A stretch of DNA of 64,000 bases from Lachnospiraceae bacterium. Its GTDB lineage: Bacteria; Bacillota; Clostridia; Lachnospirales; Lachnospiraceae. Below the pieces are notes generated by a model. It saw only the letters and a program-made list of their open reading frames with translations, had not been told where the DNA came from and searched no databases. Location: the NCBI GenBank assembly GCA_910575155.1, contig CAJTDX010000001.1, positions 124,001 to 188,000 of the forward strand, read 5' to 3'. Both the position numbers and the translations under genes were made by a program. The number at the start of each line of letters is the position of its first letter. Within the stretch, counting starts at the first letter, position 1. Positions 8,767 to 17,237 of the stretch are shown here, in pieces.

Positions 8767-10005
8767 TTATTCTAAGGCGTGTATAAAGATTCCACTTCTT
8801 AACTTGGGTTCAAACCAGGTAGATTTGGGCGGCATCAGCAAATCTGCGTCCGCCACTGCAAACAGCTCCTGAATGGAAGTGGGATACATGGCAAAGGCTG
8901 CTGCACAGTCGTTCTGGCAGCGCCGTTCCAACTCCTCTGTACCCCGGATTCCACCCACAAAGTCAATCCTTACGTCTGTCTTTGGGTCTGTGATTCCCAA
9001 AACAGGAGCTAAAAGCTTTTTCTGCAGCAAAGACACATCAAGGCCTTCCACCGGGTCGTCGGAACAATCCTCCGGCCGGATACTGCATCTGTACCAGTTT
9101 CCTGCCAGATACATGGAAAATTCCCCTTTCTTTCCAGGTTTGATGTGCTCTCCTTTTAATAACTCCACTTGAAAAATTTCTGATACTTTATCTAAAAACT
9201 CAGTCTCAGACAGTCCATTCAGATCCCTGATCACACGATTGTAATCCATAATCATAAGCTGTTCATCCGGAAACAGCACAGAAAGGAAGTAGTTATATTC
9301 TTCTTCTCCGGTATAATCCGGATTCGCCATTCTGCGCATCTGTCCCACCCTCACTGCCGACGCCGCGCGATGATGTCCGTCCGCAATATATATTTCGCTG
9401 ATAGAGGCAAATGCCGCCTCAACAGTTTCTACTTGCGCCGGGTCAGAAACCACCCATACTCTGTGGCGGATTCCATCCTCTGACACAAAATCATATAACG
9501 ATTCTTTCTTTTTTACCATATTTACCACATCATTAATTGTCGGATTTGAACGATATGCCAGAAAAATCGGTCCTGTCTGGGCGTTGCAGGCGTTCACATG
9601 ATTAATACGGTCCTGTTCTTTTTCCGCCCTGGTATTCTCATGCTTTTTAATCACGCCCTGCTCATAATCATCAATGGATGCGCAGGCCGCAAGCCCGGTC
9701 TGAATCCTTCCATTCATGGTAAGTTCATATATATAATAACAATCCTGTTCCTCTTTCACAAAAGAACCGTCTTCTACCATTCCCCATAACGTATCATGCG
9801 CCTTTTGATATACTTGCGGGGCATAAGTGTCCACTTCATCCCCCAACTGCGTCTCTGCCCGGTCGATTTTTAAAAAGCTTTCAGGATTTTTTTCAACTTC
9901 TTTTTTCGCCTCGCTGCGGTTATATACGTCATAGGGAAGCGCCGCAATATGATCTGCTTTCTCCCTGCTGGGCCTGATTGCAGAAAAAGGTCTTATTCTT
10001 GCCAT
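8767..10005 (-). CDS. DUF1015 family protein
   Basis: 412 residues, matching the DUF1015 (PF06245) family by its start (RIRPFSAIRP, ALPYDVYN) and a central IYIADGHHRAASA motif. The DGHHR signature resembles the ParB/sulfiredoxin-type nucleotide pocket, and distant archaeal ParB-like proteins are ADP-dependent serine kinases; a kinase role here is only a possibility. Soluble, no signal peptide. Starts 19 nt after nth, so it is the last gene of a galM-nth-DUF1015 operon, which gives no pathway hint. Confidence 0.8.
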   Translation of the reverse strand: MARIRPFSAIRPSREKADHIAALPYDVYNRSEAKKEVEKNPESFLKIDRAETQLGDEVDTYAPQVYQKAHDTLWGMVEDGSFVKEEQDCYYIYELTMNGRIQTGLAACASIDDYEQGVIKKHENTRAEKEQDRINHVNACNAQTGPIFLAYRSNPTINDVVNMVKKKESLYDFVSEDGIRHRVWVVSDPAQVETVEAAFASISEIYIADGHHRAASAVRVGQMRRMANPDYTGEEEYNYFLSVLFPDEQLMIMDYNRVIRDLNGLSETEFLDKVSEIFQVELLKGEHIKPGKKGEFSMYLAGNWYRCSIRPEDCSDDPVEGLDVSLLQKKLLAPVLGITDPKTDVRIDFVGGIRGTEELERRCQNDCAAAFAMYPTSIQELFAVADADLLMPPKSTWFEPKLRSGIFIHALE

Positions 10006-10024
10006 ATTTCTTTCCTCTTGTCTT

Positions 10025-10669
10025 TCAATTATTTTCTAAGCCGTTACGGGCGCATAGTTCCCGGATACAACATCTTTCGCAATGCGGGCTGGTTCTTGCG
10101 GTACAGATCTCTCTGCCGTGATACACCAGACGATGGCAGAAATCGCTGCCTTCCTCCGGCGGAATCAGCTTCCACAATGCCATTTCCACTTTCCTGGGAT
10201 CCTTGATACGATCCACAAGTCCCATACGGTTCACCAGGCGGATACAATGGGTATCTGTGACAATTGCCGGCTTATGAAACACGTCGCCCATAATCAGATT
10301 TGCGCTTTTCCTGCCAACTCCCGGCAGTTCCAGCAATGCGTCAAAATCTTCAGGCACCATGCCGTCATATTTCTCATGCAGCAGCTTCATGCACGCGCTG
10401 ATATCCCGCGCCTTGCTCCTGCCAAGCCCGCAGGGCCTTACAATTTTCTCAATCTCTTCCACAGGAGCCTCTGCAAGCGATTTCACATCCGGATATTTTT
10501 CATAGAGTCCTTCCACCACCACATTGACCCTGGCATCGGTACACTGGGCAGCCAGACGCACGCTCACCAAAAGTTTCCATGCCTGATTGTAATCCAAAGT
10601 GCATCCTGCCTCCGGGTATTCCATCTTCAATCTTTGAATGATCTCTAACGCCAGTTCTTCTTTGGTCAT
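10025..10669 (-). CDS. nth: Endonuclease III (DNA glycosylase/AP lyase)
   Basis: 214-residue base-excision repair enzyme removing oxidised pyrimidines. It has the helix-hairpin-helix LPGVGRKSAN with the catalytic Lys, followed by the catalytic Asp in VTDTHCIRL. The C-terminal iron-sulfur loop has four cysteines (CTARTSPHCERCCIRELC); the first gap is seven residues rather than the six of E. coli and B. subtilis enzymes, and a fifth cysteine adjoins the third. Start supported by the downstream spacing from galM (20 nt) and MTKEELALEIIQ. Confidence 0.95.
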   Translation of the reverse strand: MTKEELALEIIQRLKMEYPEAGCTLDYNQAWKLLVSVRLAAQCTDARVNVVVEGLYEKYPDVKSLAEAPVEEIEKIVRPCGLGRSKARDISACMKLLHEKYDGMVPEDFDALLELPGVGRKSANLIMGDVFHKPAIVTDTHCIRLVNRMGLVDRIKDPRKVEMALWKLIPPEEGSDFCHRLVYHGREICTARTSPHCERCCIRELCARNGLENN

Positions 10670-10689
10670 TTATGATTTCCTTTCTGCTG

Positions 10690-11733
10690 TTATTTTACAT
10701 AAAAACGATAAATCGTTCTGGTAGTAAAAATCTCGCCTGCCTTCACAAGAGGAGAGGGAACATGTTCCTGATTCACAGCATTGGGATAGAACTGAGACTC
10801 CAGGCAAAAGCCGCAGCGGTCGCTGTATGCTTTGCCGTCTTTTCCAATCTGATCGCCAATATAGTTTCCCGCATAAAGCTGTACGCCGCAGCAGTCTGTG
10901 GACGCTTCCATGGCAATTCCTGTCTCCTCACAGTATGCGTTTGCCATAACTTTCATCTCTCCCGCCTTATCGCTGAGCACATAGTTATGGTCATAACCTT
11001 TGGTAAACTTCAATTGCTCAAAATCTGCTTCTATATCCTGTCCGATAGGTTTCATGGCGCGAAAATCCATAGGAGTCCCTTCTACCGGCGCAATCTCCCC
11101 TGTGGGAATAGATCCGGAATCGCGAACCGGATGATAAGCGTCTGCCAGAATCTGCAGCCTGTGATTCATAGCCGAGCCGCTGTCATGGCCTCCGAGATTA
11201 AAATAGGAGTGATTGGTAAAATTCATGACTGTCGTCTTGTCCGCCTCTCCCCGGTAACTGATTTCCACTGCGTCTTCATCTGTAAGGGTATATGTAACCT
11301 CCACGTTCAGATTCCCGGGAAATCCCTGTTCTTCCTCGGTACTCAAATGATAAAAAGTGATGCTGCTGCCGGTATGCTCTTTTACCTCCCAGACAACACT
11401 GTTAAAACCGTTGGGGCCGCTGTGAAGGCTGTTTTCATTTTCATTTGCCGGAATCTTGCACAGTCTGCCGTCAATCATCATCTGCGCCTTCTCAATCCGG
11501 TTGCCGTTTCTGCCTATGGTAGCGCCGAAATAGCAGGTGTGGCTGTCGTATTCTTCTGCGCTGTCATACCCTAATACCACGTCGCGCACAACGCCGTTCT
11601 TATCGGGAATCAGCACAGATACCAGCGTTGCGCCATGATCTGAGACCTTGATCACAGTATGTTTTTTATTTTCCAATACATATAAAGATGCTTTTTCCCC
11701 ACGTTTATTTATCCCAAATGCTGATGTTTGCAT
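10690..11733 (-). CDS. galM: Aldose 1-epimerase (galactose mutarotase)
   Basis: 347-residue cytoplasmic enzyme interconverting alpha and beta anomers of galactose/glucose at the entry of the Leloir pathway. Family motifs: GRNGNRI, SLHSGPNGFN (with a conserved His), NFTNHSYFNLGGH (catalytic His) and a C-terminal FCLESQFYPNAVN containing the catalytic Glu. Preceded by AAGGAGG. First gene of a three-gene unit with nth and DUF1015; no galK/galT nearby. Confidence 0.93.
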   Translation of the reverse strand: MQTSAFGINKRGEKASLYVLENKKHTVIKVSDHGATLVSVLIPDKNGVVRDVVLGYDSAEEYDSHTCYFGATIGRNGNRIEKAQMMIDGRLCKIPANENENSLHSGPNGFNSVVWEVKEHTGSSITFYHLSTEEEQGFPGNLNVEVTYTLTDEDAVEISYRGEADKTTVMNFTNHSYFNLGGHDSGSAMNHRLQILADAYHPVRDSGSIPTGEIAPVEGTPMDFRAMKPIGQDIEADFEQLKFTKGYDHNYVLSDKAGEMKVMANAYCEETGIAMEASTDCCGVQLYAGNYIGDQIGKDGKAYSDRCGFCLESQFYPNAVNQEHVPSPLVKAGEIFTTRTIYRFYVK

Positions 11734-11807
11734 TGTTGACCTCCTTCATAACTGTATTCATAAATATTTTCATTTGTTTTACTTCAGGCAAGCAAACGCT
11801 TACTTAT

Positions 11808-12626
11808 CTATTCTCCTATCAGTTTATCTGATTTCAAAATATGGTTTGACAGCCAGCCAAAGAGAAATTCCATCAGCTCCTCCAGATATTCCTGTTGATG
11901 ATCGTCCACCTGCTCCAAATCTATTTCTTCCAGCTTGGACACAAATGCCTGGTGTGCGATCCTCTGTGCATGAAGTCCCGGATAATGTATATTTTCCATA
12001 TACTTTTCCTCATCCTGGAAATGCTCCTTGGTATAATCGGTAAGTTCATTTAAGATCGCGACAATCTCGTCATACTTGTCGTGCAGAAGCTCTTCTTTTA
12101 CCAGTTCATTTGCTCTTCCTATAATTTCAAACAACGTCTTATGTTCCCCGTCAATCAGCGGAATCCCCGTCATATACTGTTCGCTGAATGCGCAGGGATT
12201 TACCCGTTCTCTCCATTTTTCCACAGGAGGCATTTTCCCGATCATAATATCGCTGCTCAAAATATGATGATACAGCCATCGGGTCAGATACCGCATCAAT
12301 TCATCCAACGTCTCCTGCTGCCCCTTTATTTCATCCATATTGGAAAAATCCAGACTGTTAATCTTCTCCCGAAATGAGAGGTGCTGCTTTTTCTGAAGTT
12401 CCAGTTCCGGATCATTAAGCGCCGCCATATGGGCTTCTTCACTGGCAAAGTGAACATCCGCATACTCTTTTAACTGCTCTAAAATCTGATGAACCTGATA
12501 ATATTTATCATCAAGAGCCTCATTATGCAGCAAATCCAGCGTATCATTGATTAATCCAAATAGTTTCTCATGCTGCTCATCAATTTCCCGGATGCCTGTA
12601 AGGCAGTCCTCTGTAAACTGATACAT
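11808..12626 (-). CDS. Tandem-domain bacteriohemerythrin
   Basis: 272 residues made of two hemerythrin-like four-helix bundles (~1-130 and ~140-272), each with the di-iron ligand pattern: domain 1 DEQHEKLF, HFASEEAHM and WLYHHILSSD; domain 2 DGEHKTLF, HFQDEEKYM and WLSNHILKSD. These domains bind O2 reversibly at a non-haem di-iron site; in motile anaerobes they serve in oxygen sensing or scavenging. Single bundles (~135 aa) are usual, so this is an internal duplication. No signalling output domain is attached, so storage or scavenging is more likely than sensing. Confidence 0.9.
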   Translation of the reverse strand: MYQFTEDCLTGIREIDEQHEKLFGLINDTLDLLHNEALDDKYYQVHQILEQLKEYADVHFASEEAHMAALNDPELELQKKQHLSFREKINSLDFSNMDEIKGQQETLDELMRYLTRWLYHHILSSDIMIGKMPPVEKWRERVNPCAFSEQYMTGIPLIDGEHKTLFEIIGRANELVKEELLHDKYDEIVAILNELTDYTKEHFQDEEKYMENIHYPGLHAQRIAHQAFVSKLEEIDLEQVDDHQQEYLEELMEFLFGWLSNHILKSDKLIGE

Positions 12627-12767
12627 ACCTTTTCCTCCTCTTCTTTGTCAGGTTATACATTGATTTTAAAATAATTCCTGAACAAAAGCAAGCCAGGAGC
12701 GGATATTCGTAATATCTTTTGCCAAAGCTTTTGTCATACGCCATGCGCTGCAAATATTTCCTCCAAA

Positions 12768-12819
12768 TGTTAACCATTTTATTTTTATAGTTGACATTTG
12801 TTGGAATCCTATTTATAAT
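12768..12819 (+). promoter_or_regulatory. bioY promoter with an overlapping BirA-type operator
   Basis: TGTTAAC (12768-12774) and GTTGACA (12790-12796) form an inverted repeat with one mismatch and a 15-nt spacer, the arrangement typical of Firmicutes BirA (biotin repressor) sites. The right arm is also the -35 hexamer TTGACA (12791-12796). A 17-nt spacer leads to a perfect -10 TATAAT (12814-12819). Biotin-loaded BirA bound here would block RNA polymerase directly. Confidence 0.8.
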
Positions 12820-12865
12820 ACAAATATATTTTTTATACGAAAGTAAAAGAAAGGAACATGAATGT

Positions 12866-13444
12866 ATGACATCAAACAGCGTTACCCCTCCAACTTCTGA
12901 AAAACAGAAATTTTCTGTACGCCAGCTTGCCGTAATCGGCGTTATGACAGCCGTTACCTGTATCCTGGCGCCTTTTTCCATCCCAATCGGCCCCGTGCCG
13001 GTCTCATTGACGAATCTTGCCATTTATTTTTCCCTGTATGTTCTTGGCATGAAAAAAGGAACTATTTCTTATCTGGTATATCTTCTCATTGGATTTATTG
13101 GGGTTCCGGTGTTTTCCGGCTTCACCAGCGGACCGGAAAAACTTCTGGGACCCACAGGAGGTTATCTGATTGGGTTTATTCCCATGGCTGTGCTGGCGGG
13201 CATTCTTATTGATAAGTTCAGCAATAACTGGATTATTGCTTTTCTGGGCATGGCCGCCGGCACGATTATATGTTACGGCTTTGGTACGGCATGGCTTGCG
13301 TATCAGGCGCATTTAGACTGGAAAGCCGCGTTATTCGCAGGTGTGATCCCCTTTATTCCAGGGGACGTCATCAAGATTGCGCTTGCCGCCGCGGCAGGGC
13401 CGGTAATTCGCAGACAGTTAATACGTGCCGGACTGTTTTTCTGA
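12866..13444 (+). CDS. bioY: Biotin transporter substrate-binding subunit BioY
   Basis: 192-residue S-component of an ECF transporter that captures biotin in the membrane. After a short cytoplasmic N-terminus it has about six transmembrane helices. Family motifs are IPIGPVPVSLTNLAI, LLIGFIGVPVFSGF, GPTGGYLIGF and FIPGDVIKIALAA. The ATG at 12866 follows AAAGGAA; longer upstream frames overlap the promoter. No ECF ATPase genes are adjacent, so it probably shares a housekeeping energising module. Regulated by biotin through the operator at 12768-12796. Confidence 0.93.
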   Translation: MTSNSVTPPTSEKQKFSVRQLAVIGVMTAVTCILAPFSIPIGPVPVSLTNLAIYFSLYVLGMKKGTISYLVYLLIGFIGVPVFSGFTSGPEKLLGPTGGYLIGFIPMAVLAGILIDKFSNNWIIAFLGMAAGTIICYGFGTAWLAYQAHLDWKAALFAGVIPFIPGDVIKIALAAAAGPVIRRQLIRAGLFF

Positions 13445-13495
13445 ATCTCCATACCTTTATTCTGGTATTACTCTAAATAAACTCAAACCTGCAGT

Positions 13496-13535
13496 AAGGG
13501 CTGTGACATGAAGCAATTAAAATGTCACAGCCCTT
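13496..13535. terminator. Bidirectional terminator between bioY and the restriction-modification genes
   Basis: A perfect 14-bp stem (AAGGGCTGTGACAT / ATGTCACAGCCCTT) with a 12-nt loop lies between the converging bioY and specificity-subunit genes. It has only short T runs on either side. Confidence 0.6.
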
Positions 13536-13575
13536 CTCCGATTATAAAAAACGCACATTCAGCTTACCTGCCTTG

Positions 13576-15024
13576 TCATTTTGCATAAATAACCTCTTCA
13601 TCCATTATTTTTAAAGCCTGCTCTTCCAATTGATAGGCCTGATATCGTTTTCTGTTGGCCTGCAATGCTAAATCATTGATTTCACTTTGCATCTCTTTCG
13701 ATTTTAAAACAGGAATCTCAACGGAAGCCAGACTTTTATCATCAATCATATCTACAACCGAACCATATGTCTGTCTGCACACAAGGGTTCTTCCGTAATC
13801 ACTGTTTAAATAAATATATATGTATCCTGCAATTGCGTCGGATGAGGGAATTAACTTAAGCACATTTTGACTGACGGCATATCCATCCCAGTGTTTTGGA
13901 ACAAGCGCGGCAGTTCCTATGGTTCCGCGGTCTGTAACTAAAATGGTATTTTCAAGAACTTTCAGCTCCTTTTCATAGCGTGCTTTATGTATCGGTTTTG
14001 ATAAAAACTTATCCGTCTGAGGAATGAGCCGGGTAATTTCTTTGCCGCCTATAAACGGATAACCATATTTTTCCTGCACATAGGTACGCTTGAAAACACC
14101 TGCTAAAATTATATTTTTACTTATTCTGGGATCGCTCATTGTCGTAATTTCCGCAGCATATTTTTTCATATGAGCAACAATCGCATCAACAACCGGCATA
14201 TGATAAGATGCATCGACACGACCTCTCAGTTTGCTTAACTTCACATTAAATGTATTCACCGGACTTTCTGTTTCCATTTCAAGCTCATGTATGTCCGGCA
14301 ATTTTAATTCATCCCTCAGCAGTCTCTCTGCCTTATCGATCAATTCATTCGATTGATCTCTCAGATCATATGAGTGAACGATCAGATCATGAATTTTCTT
14401 TTTAAGCTGCAGGGGCGCATTGGGGATCGGCACTTCTGCCAAATGCTGCGGTTCAATATGAGTGATAACTGCGCCGTAACGATTTGCCAGCAATATTTTA
14501 TTTCCTATTTTACTTTTCAGATAAGTATATATGTATCCCTGATCCATTGTGTCTTTACAGTCTATCCGAAGTAAATCATGACTGAATACCTTATGCTCTA
14601 ATGTCTTAGAAACATAAGTTACTTTACCAATCGTTCCAGAACAAGTCATTAAAACCTGTCCCTTTTTTACCCGCAGCCCCTCTATGTCTGTGTCCGTCAA
14701 ATGAGACAGATACCCGTCGGGATCCGGCTTTACATCTTCGATGGAAGATGGCTGAAAAATAGGGATATCCGATTTTTCCACCCATATACGCTTAAAACGG
14801 GCGCATGTATAGGAGGTAGTCAAACCATCTTCGCCGCCAATCTTTGTAAGAGGATATTTGCTTGATTTTATTAGCTGCAGGGCTTGTTTCGCTTCTATAT
14901 CATATACGCTTGCCTCCAGCCGTTTTCCGTGTGAAAAAATATCCGAAAGCGATACAGAACACCATTTTAATGAAACGCCTTTGCCATGTTCCGCTTTTGC
15001 AAAAGTTTGGTCCTGATCTACCAT
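13576..15024 (-). CDS. Restriction-modification specificity subunit (HsdS-like, two target recognition domains)
   Basis: 482 residues with two repeated halves, each a target-recognition domain followed by a helical spacer. The repeat is visible as VLMTCSGTIGKVTYV near the middle of half 1 and ILVTDRGTIGTAALV in half 2. Each half is followed by an exposed pattern (YIYTYLKSKIGN / YIYIYLNSDYGR) and a coiled coil. This is the type I HsdS layout, recognising a bipartite DNA target and guiding the methylase. Start at 15024 has CAGGAGGGA upstream and overlaps the methylase stop by 7 nt, indicating translational coupling. Confidence 0.85.
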   Translation of the reverse strand: MVDQDQTFAKAEHGKGVSLKWCSVSLSDIFSHGKRLEASVYDIEAKQALQLIKSSKYPLTKIGGEDGLTTSYTCARFKRIWVEKSDIPIFQPSSIEDVKPDPDGYLSHLTDTDIEGLRVKKGQVLMTCSGTIGKVTYVSKTLEHKVFSHDLLRIDCKDTMDQGYIYTYLKSKIGNKILLANRYGAVITHIEPQHLAEVPIPNAPLQLKKKIHDLIVHSYDLRDQSNELIDKAERLLRDELKLPDIHELEMETESPVNTFNVKLSKLRGRVDASYHMPVVDAIVAHMKKYAAEITTMSDPRISKNIILAGVFKRTYVQEKYGYPFIGGKEITRLIPQTDKFLSKPIHKARYEKELKVLENTILVTDRGTIGTAALVPKHWDGYAVSQNVLKLIPSSDAIAGYIYIYLNSDYGRTLVCRQTYGSVVDMIDDKSLASVEIPVLKSKEMQSEINDLALQANRKRYQAYQLEEQALKIMDEEVIYAK

Positions 15025-17039
15025 GCGATTCCCTCCTGCCGCTTCCATTCCGCAAAAATTACAGGGACATCCGGAGTTTGATCATCTTCCGCTTTTTTCT
15101 TTCGTTCATGAGAAATAATGTTATCAGGCTCTCCTGTTTCCCTCTGATCCGATATCTGTTCTGTATCCGGAATCAAAATTTCATTCCCTTCTTTGTCGCG
15201 TCTGAATATTGGATTTCCCCGTTTATCATGGCCAATTTTCTCCACCATTGCCATAAAAATATTATAATCCGACATTTTTCCGCTCTTTTCCTCCATATCT
15301 TTTTGTTCCTGGGTCTTCTTTTGCAGAACTAACACGGACGTCTGCGTACCGTTGCGCGGCTGAAATGTATCTGCATGTAAATCTATACTTGCCACAATAC
15401 GGTGATTCTGAATCAGCCATTCACGAATATATCCCAATCCTGGTGAGCCAAGAATAGAATCTGGTAAAACAATACCCATTCTGCCGCCCGGTACAAGCAA
15501 TTGGGTACAGCGCTCTATGAATAAAATCTCCGGAGGAACAGACGACTGCAGCTTCTGCGTTTTGATCCATGTCCCTGATTTCCTGTCGTTGAACCAAATA
15601 TGCGCCAGTTCATATTGTTCCAGTACGTTTTTATCTTTAATGGGAATTTTACTGCCAAACGGAGGATTTGTGACAATTACATGAAAATGCCCGATCGTAT
15701 TGTGATTTCGCAATTCCATCTTATTAATTCCCAGAGCTTCTGCAAGTTTCGTTCGAAATTCATCATTCCATTCATGGGGCGGAAGCAAAGAATTTGTCTG
15801 CAAAATATTGCCGCTGCCATCATTGTTCATCACCATATTCATTTTCGTAGCTTTTACAAGATCCGGATTAATATCAAATCCAAAATAATTCGAGGCGGCC
15901 ATTTCAGAAATTTTATCCTGAAAAACGCGTAATGTATCGCTATCCCAATCCTCTTTCTTTATGCCAATTGCATCCGCATAATCTTTTTCAAGCTGTAAAA
16001 TTACATGCGTCATGGCAGTGACCAGAAAACCTCCAGTCCCGCAGGAACTGTCCAATACTTTTTCGTCAATCGCCGGATTAATCATTTCCACAACCATCTT
16101 CATGACGTTTCGCGGTGTAAAAAACTCTCCTCTGTCGCCGCGGAGATTTGCACCCACAATTTCTTCATATGCTTTTCCTTTTATATCAACATTGGTGTTC
16201 AGCAGGCTGTATTTTTGTATCTCGCTTACTATATAGGCAAGACTGCGTGGTGAAAGCTTAATTTCATCATATGCATCAAAAATTTTTCCATATTTCTTCT
16301 TGACTCTCTCAAAAATTTTAACAATACGTTTATATACCGTCAATTGTCCATCGGGATTAGAACGTTCTTCAGAAGTAGTGTAAAATTCCAGTGGGACAGG
16401 TATATTGCGTTCATCCTCAATCTTACAGAAGATTACTTTTAACAATTCAAAAAAAGCCGGCTGCTTTTGCAATCCATCATTAATGTGGATATGATTATGA
16501 CATGTTTTAAATACAAATAACAGATTATCAGCATAAGCATTTTTTAACGATGTTCTTTGGGGTCGATTAATGTGATCCAGATTGCCGTCCGCTGATGGAA
16601 TATCATTATAATCCATGAAAGCAATATTTCCCTGAGCATTTATGTATTTACGGAATACTTCTTTTTGTTTTCCATTCGTCCACATTCCCCATTCACAATT
16701 AGGGCAGGCAGACATATATGATTTTAACTGCTCTACGCCCTCTTTCATATTGCGGGCGTCAATCGTTTCTTTTTTGCATTCGATAATGAGTTTTATATGT
16801 TCCTGCACCTGATTTATGCAGTTTTTATCAAAAATAACAAGATCTGCGCGAGGCTTTTTGGAGCCAATCTGCAAAACATACTCAACTGAAATCTGCCCCG
16901 GCGCATACTTATGTTCATTGATCAGACGTTTTTCAATCGTCTGCCTTACATATTCCTCCGGTGTATCATTACGGAACTTGCCATCTATATAATCACATAT
17001 TTTCCCTTCTGGAATTACAATTACTTTTGTTTCATTCAT
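15018..17039 (-). CDS. Fused restriction endonuclease-adenine methyltransferase subunit
   Basis: 673 residues. The N-terminal ~150 residues look like the HsdR N-terminal nuclease domain with a PD-(D/E)xK core: Asp66 (RADLVIFD) and Glu87-x-Lys89 (IIECKKE). This is followed by a helical linker and an HsdM-type gamma N6-adenine methyltransferase domain: motif I from Asp330 (DSSCGTGGF), catalytic NPPF at 458-461, and GEFFTPRNVM before motif I. With the separate two-domain S subunit this is the plan of type IIB enzymes such as BcgI (RM subunit plus S subunit). No HsdR translocase gene adjoins. Start 17039 follows AAAGGAGAGG. Confidence 0.85.
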   Translation of the reverse strand: MNETKVIVIPEGKICDYIDGKFRNDTPEEYVRQTIEKRLINEHKYAPGQISVEYVLQIGSKKPRADLVIFDKNCINQVQEHIKLIIECKKETIDARNMKEGVEQLKSYMSACPNCEWGMWTNGKQKEVFRKYINAQGNIAFMDYNDIPSADGNLDHINRPQRTSLKNAYADNLLFVFKTCHNHIHINDGLQKQPAFFELLKVIFCKIEDERNIPVPLEFYTTSEERSNPDGQLTVYKRIVKIFERVKKKYGKIFDAYDEIKLSPRSLAYIVSEIQKYSLLNTNVDIKGKAYEEIVGANLRGDRGEFFTPRNVMKMVVEMINPAIDEKVLDSSCGTGGFLVTAMTHVILQLEKDYADAIGIKKEDWDSDTLRVFQDKISEMAASNYFGFDINPDLVKATKMNMVMNNDGSGNILQTNSLLPPHEWNDEFRTKLAEALGINKMELRNHNTIGHFHVIVTNPPFGSKIPIKDKNVLEQYELAHIWFNDRKSGTWIKTQKLQSSVPPEILFIERCTQLLVPGGRMGIVLPDSILGSPGLGYIREWLIQNHRIVASIDLHADTFQPRNGTQTSVLVLQKKTQEQKDMEEKSGKMSDYNIFMAMVEKIGHDKRGNPIFRRDKEGNEILIPDTEQISDQRETGEPDNIISHERKKKAEDDQTPDVPVIFAEWKRQEGIAW

Positions 17040-17180
17040 TATGGCCTCTCCTTTCATCCTGATCCTTCCCGGATTAACTGCCAACTCTATTAATAACGCT
17101 CTCATTATAGCACAAACGTTCTGATATCTCAATGTATATGGCATGATTTTCTTTCATCAATAAAGAATGATTCCATCATA

Positions 17181-17225
17181 ATAAAAAGCTGCCGCACCCA
17201 TGATGTTCCATCACAGATGCGGCAG
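17181..17225 (-). terminator. Terminator of the M60/cohesin-like operon
   Basis: CTGCCGCA (17189-17196) pairs with TGCGGCAG (17218-17225), with an inner TGATG/CATCA stem. On the minus strand it is followed by CTTTTTATTA. It lies 12 nt past the stop codon of the gene at 17238. Confidence 0.8.
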
Positions 17226-17237
17226 ACTCTTTTTGTT

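Noticed and set aside
11791-11804. AGCAAACGCTTACT upstream of galM as a catabolite-responsive element
   Set aside because: It has three mismatches to the cre consensus and no clear promoter relation, so it is too weak to call.
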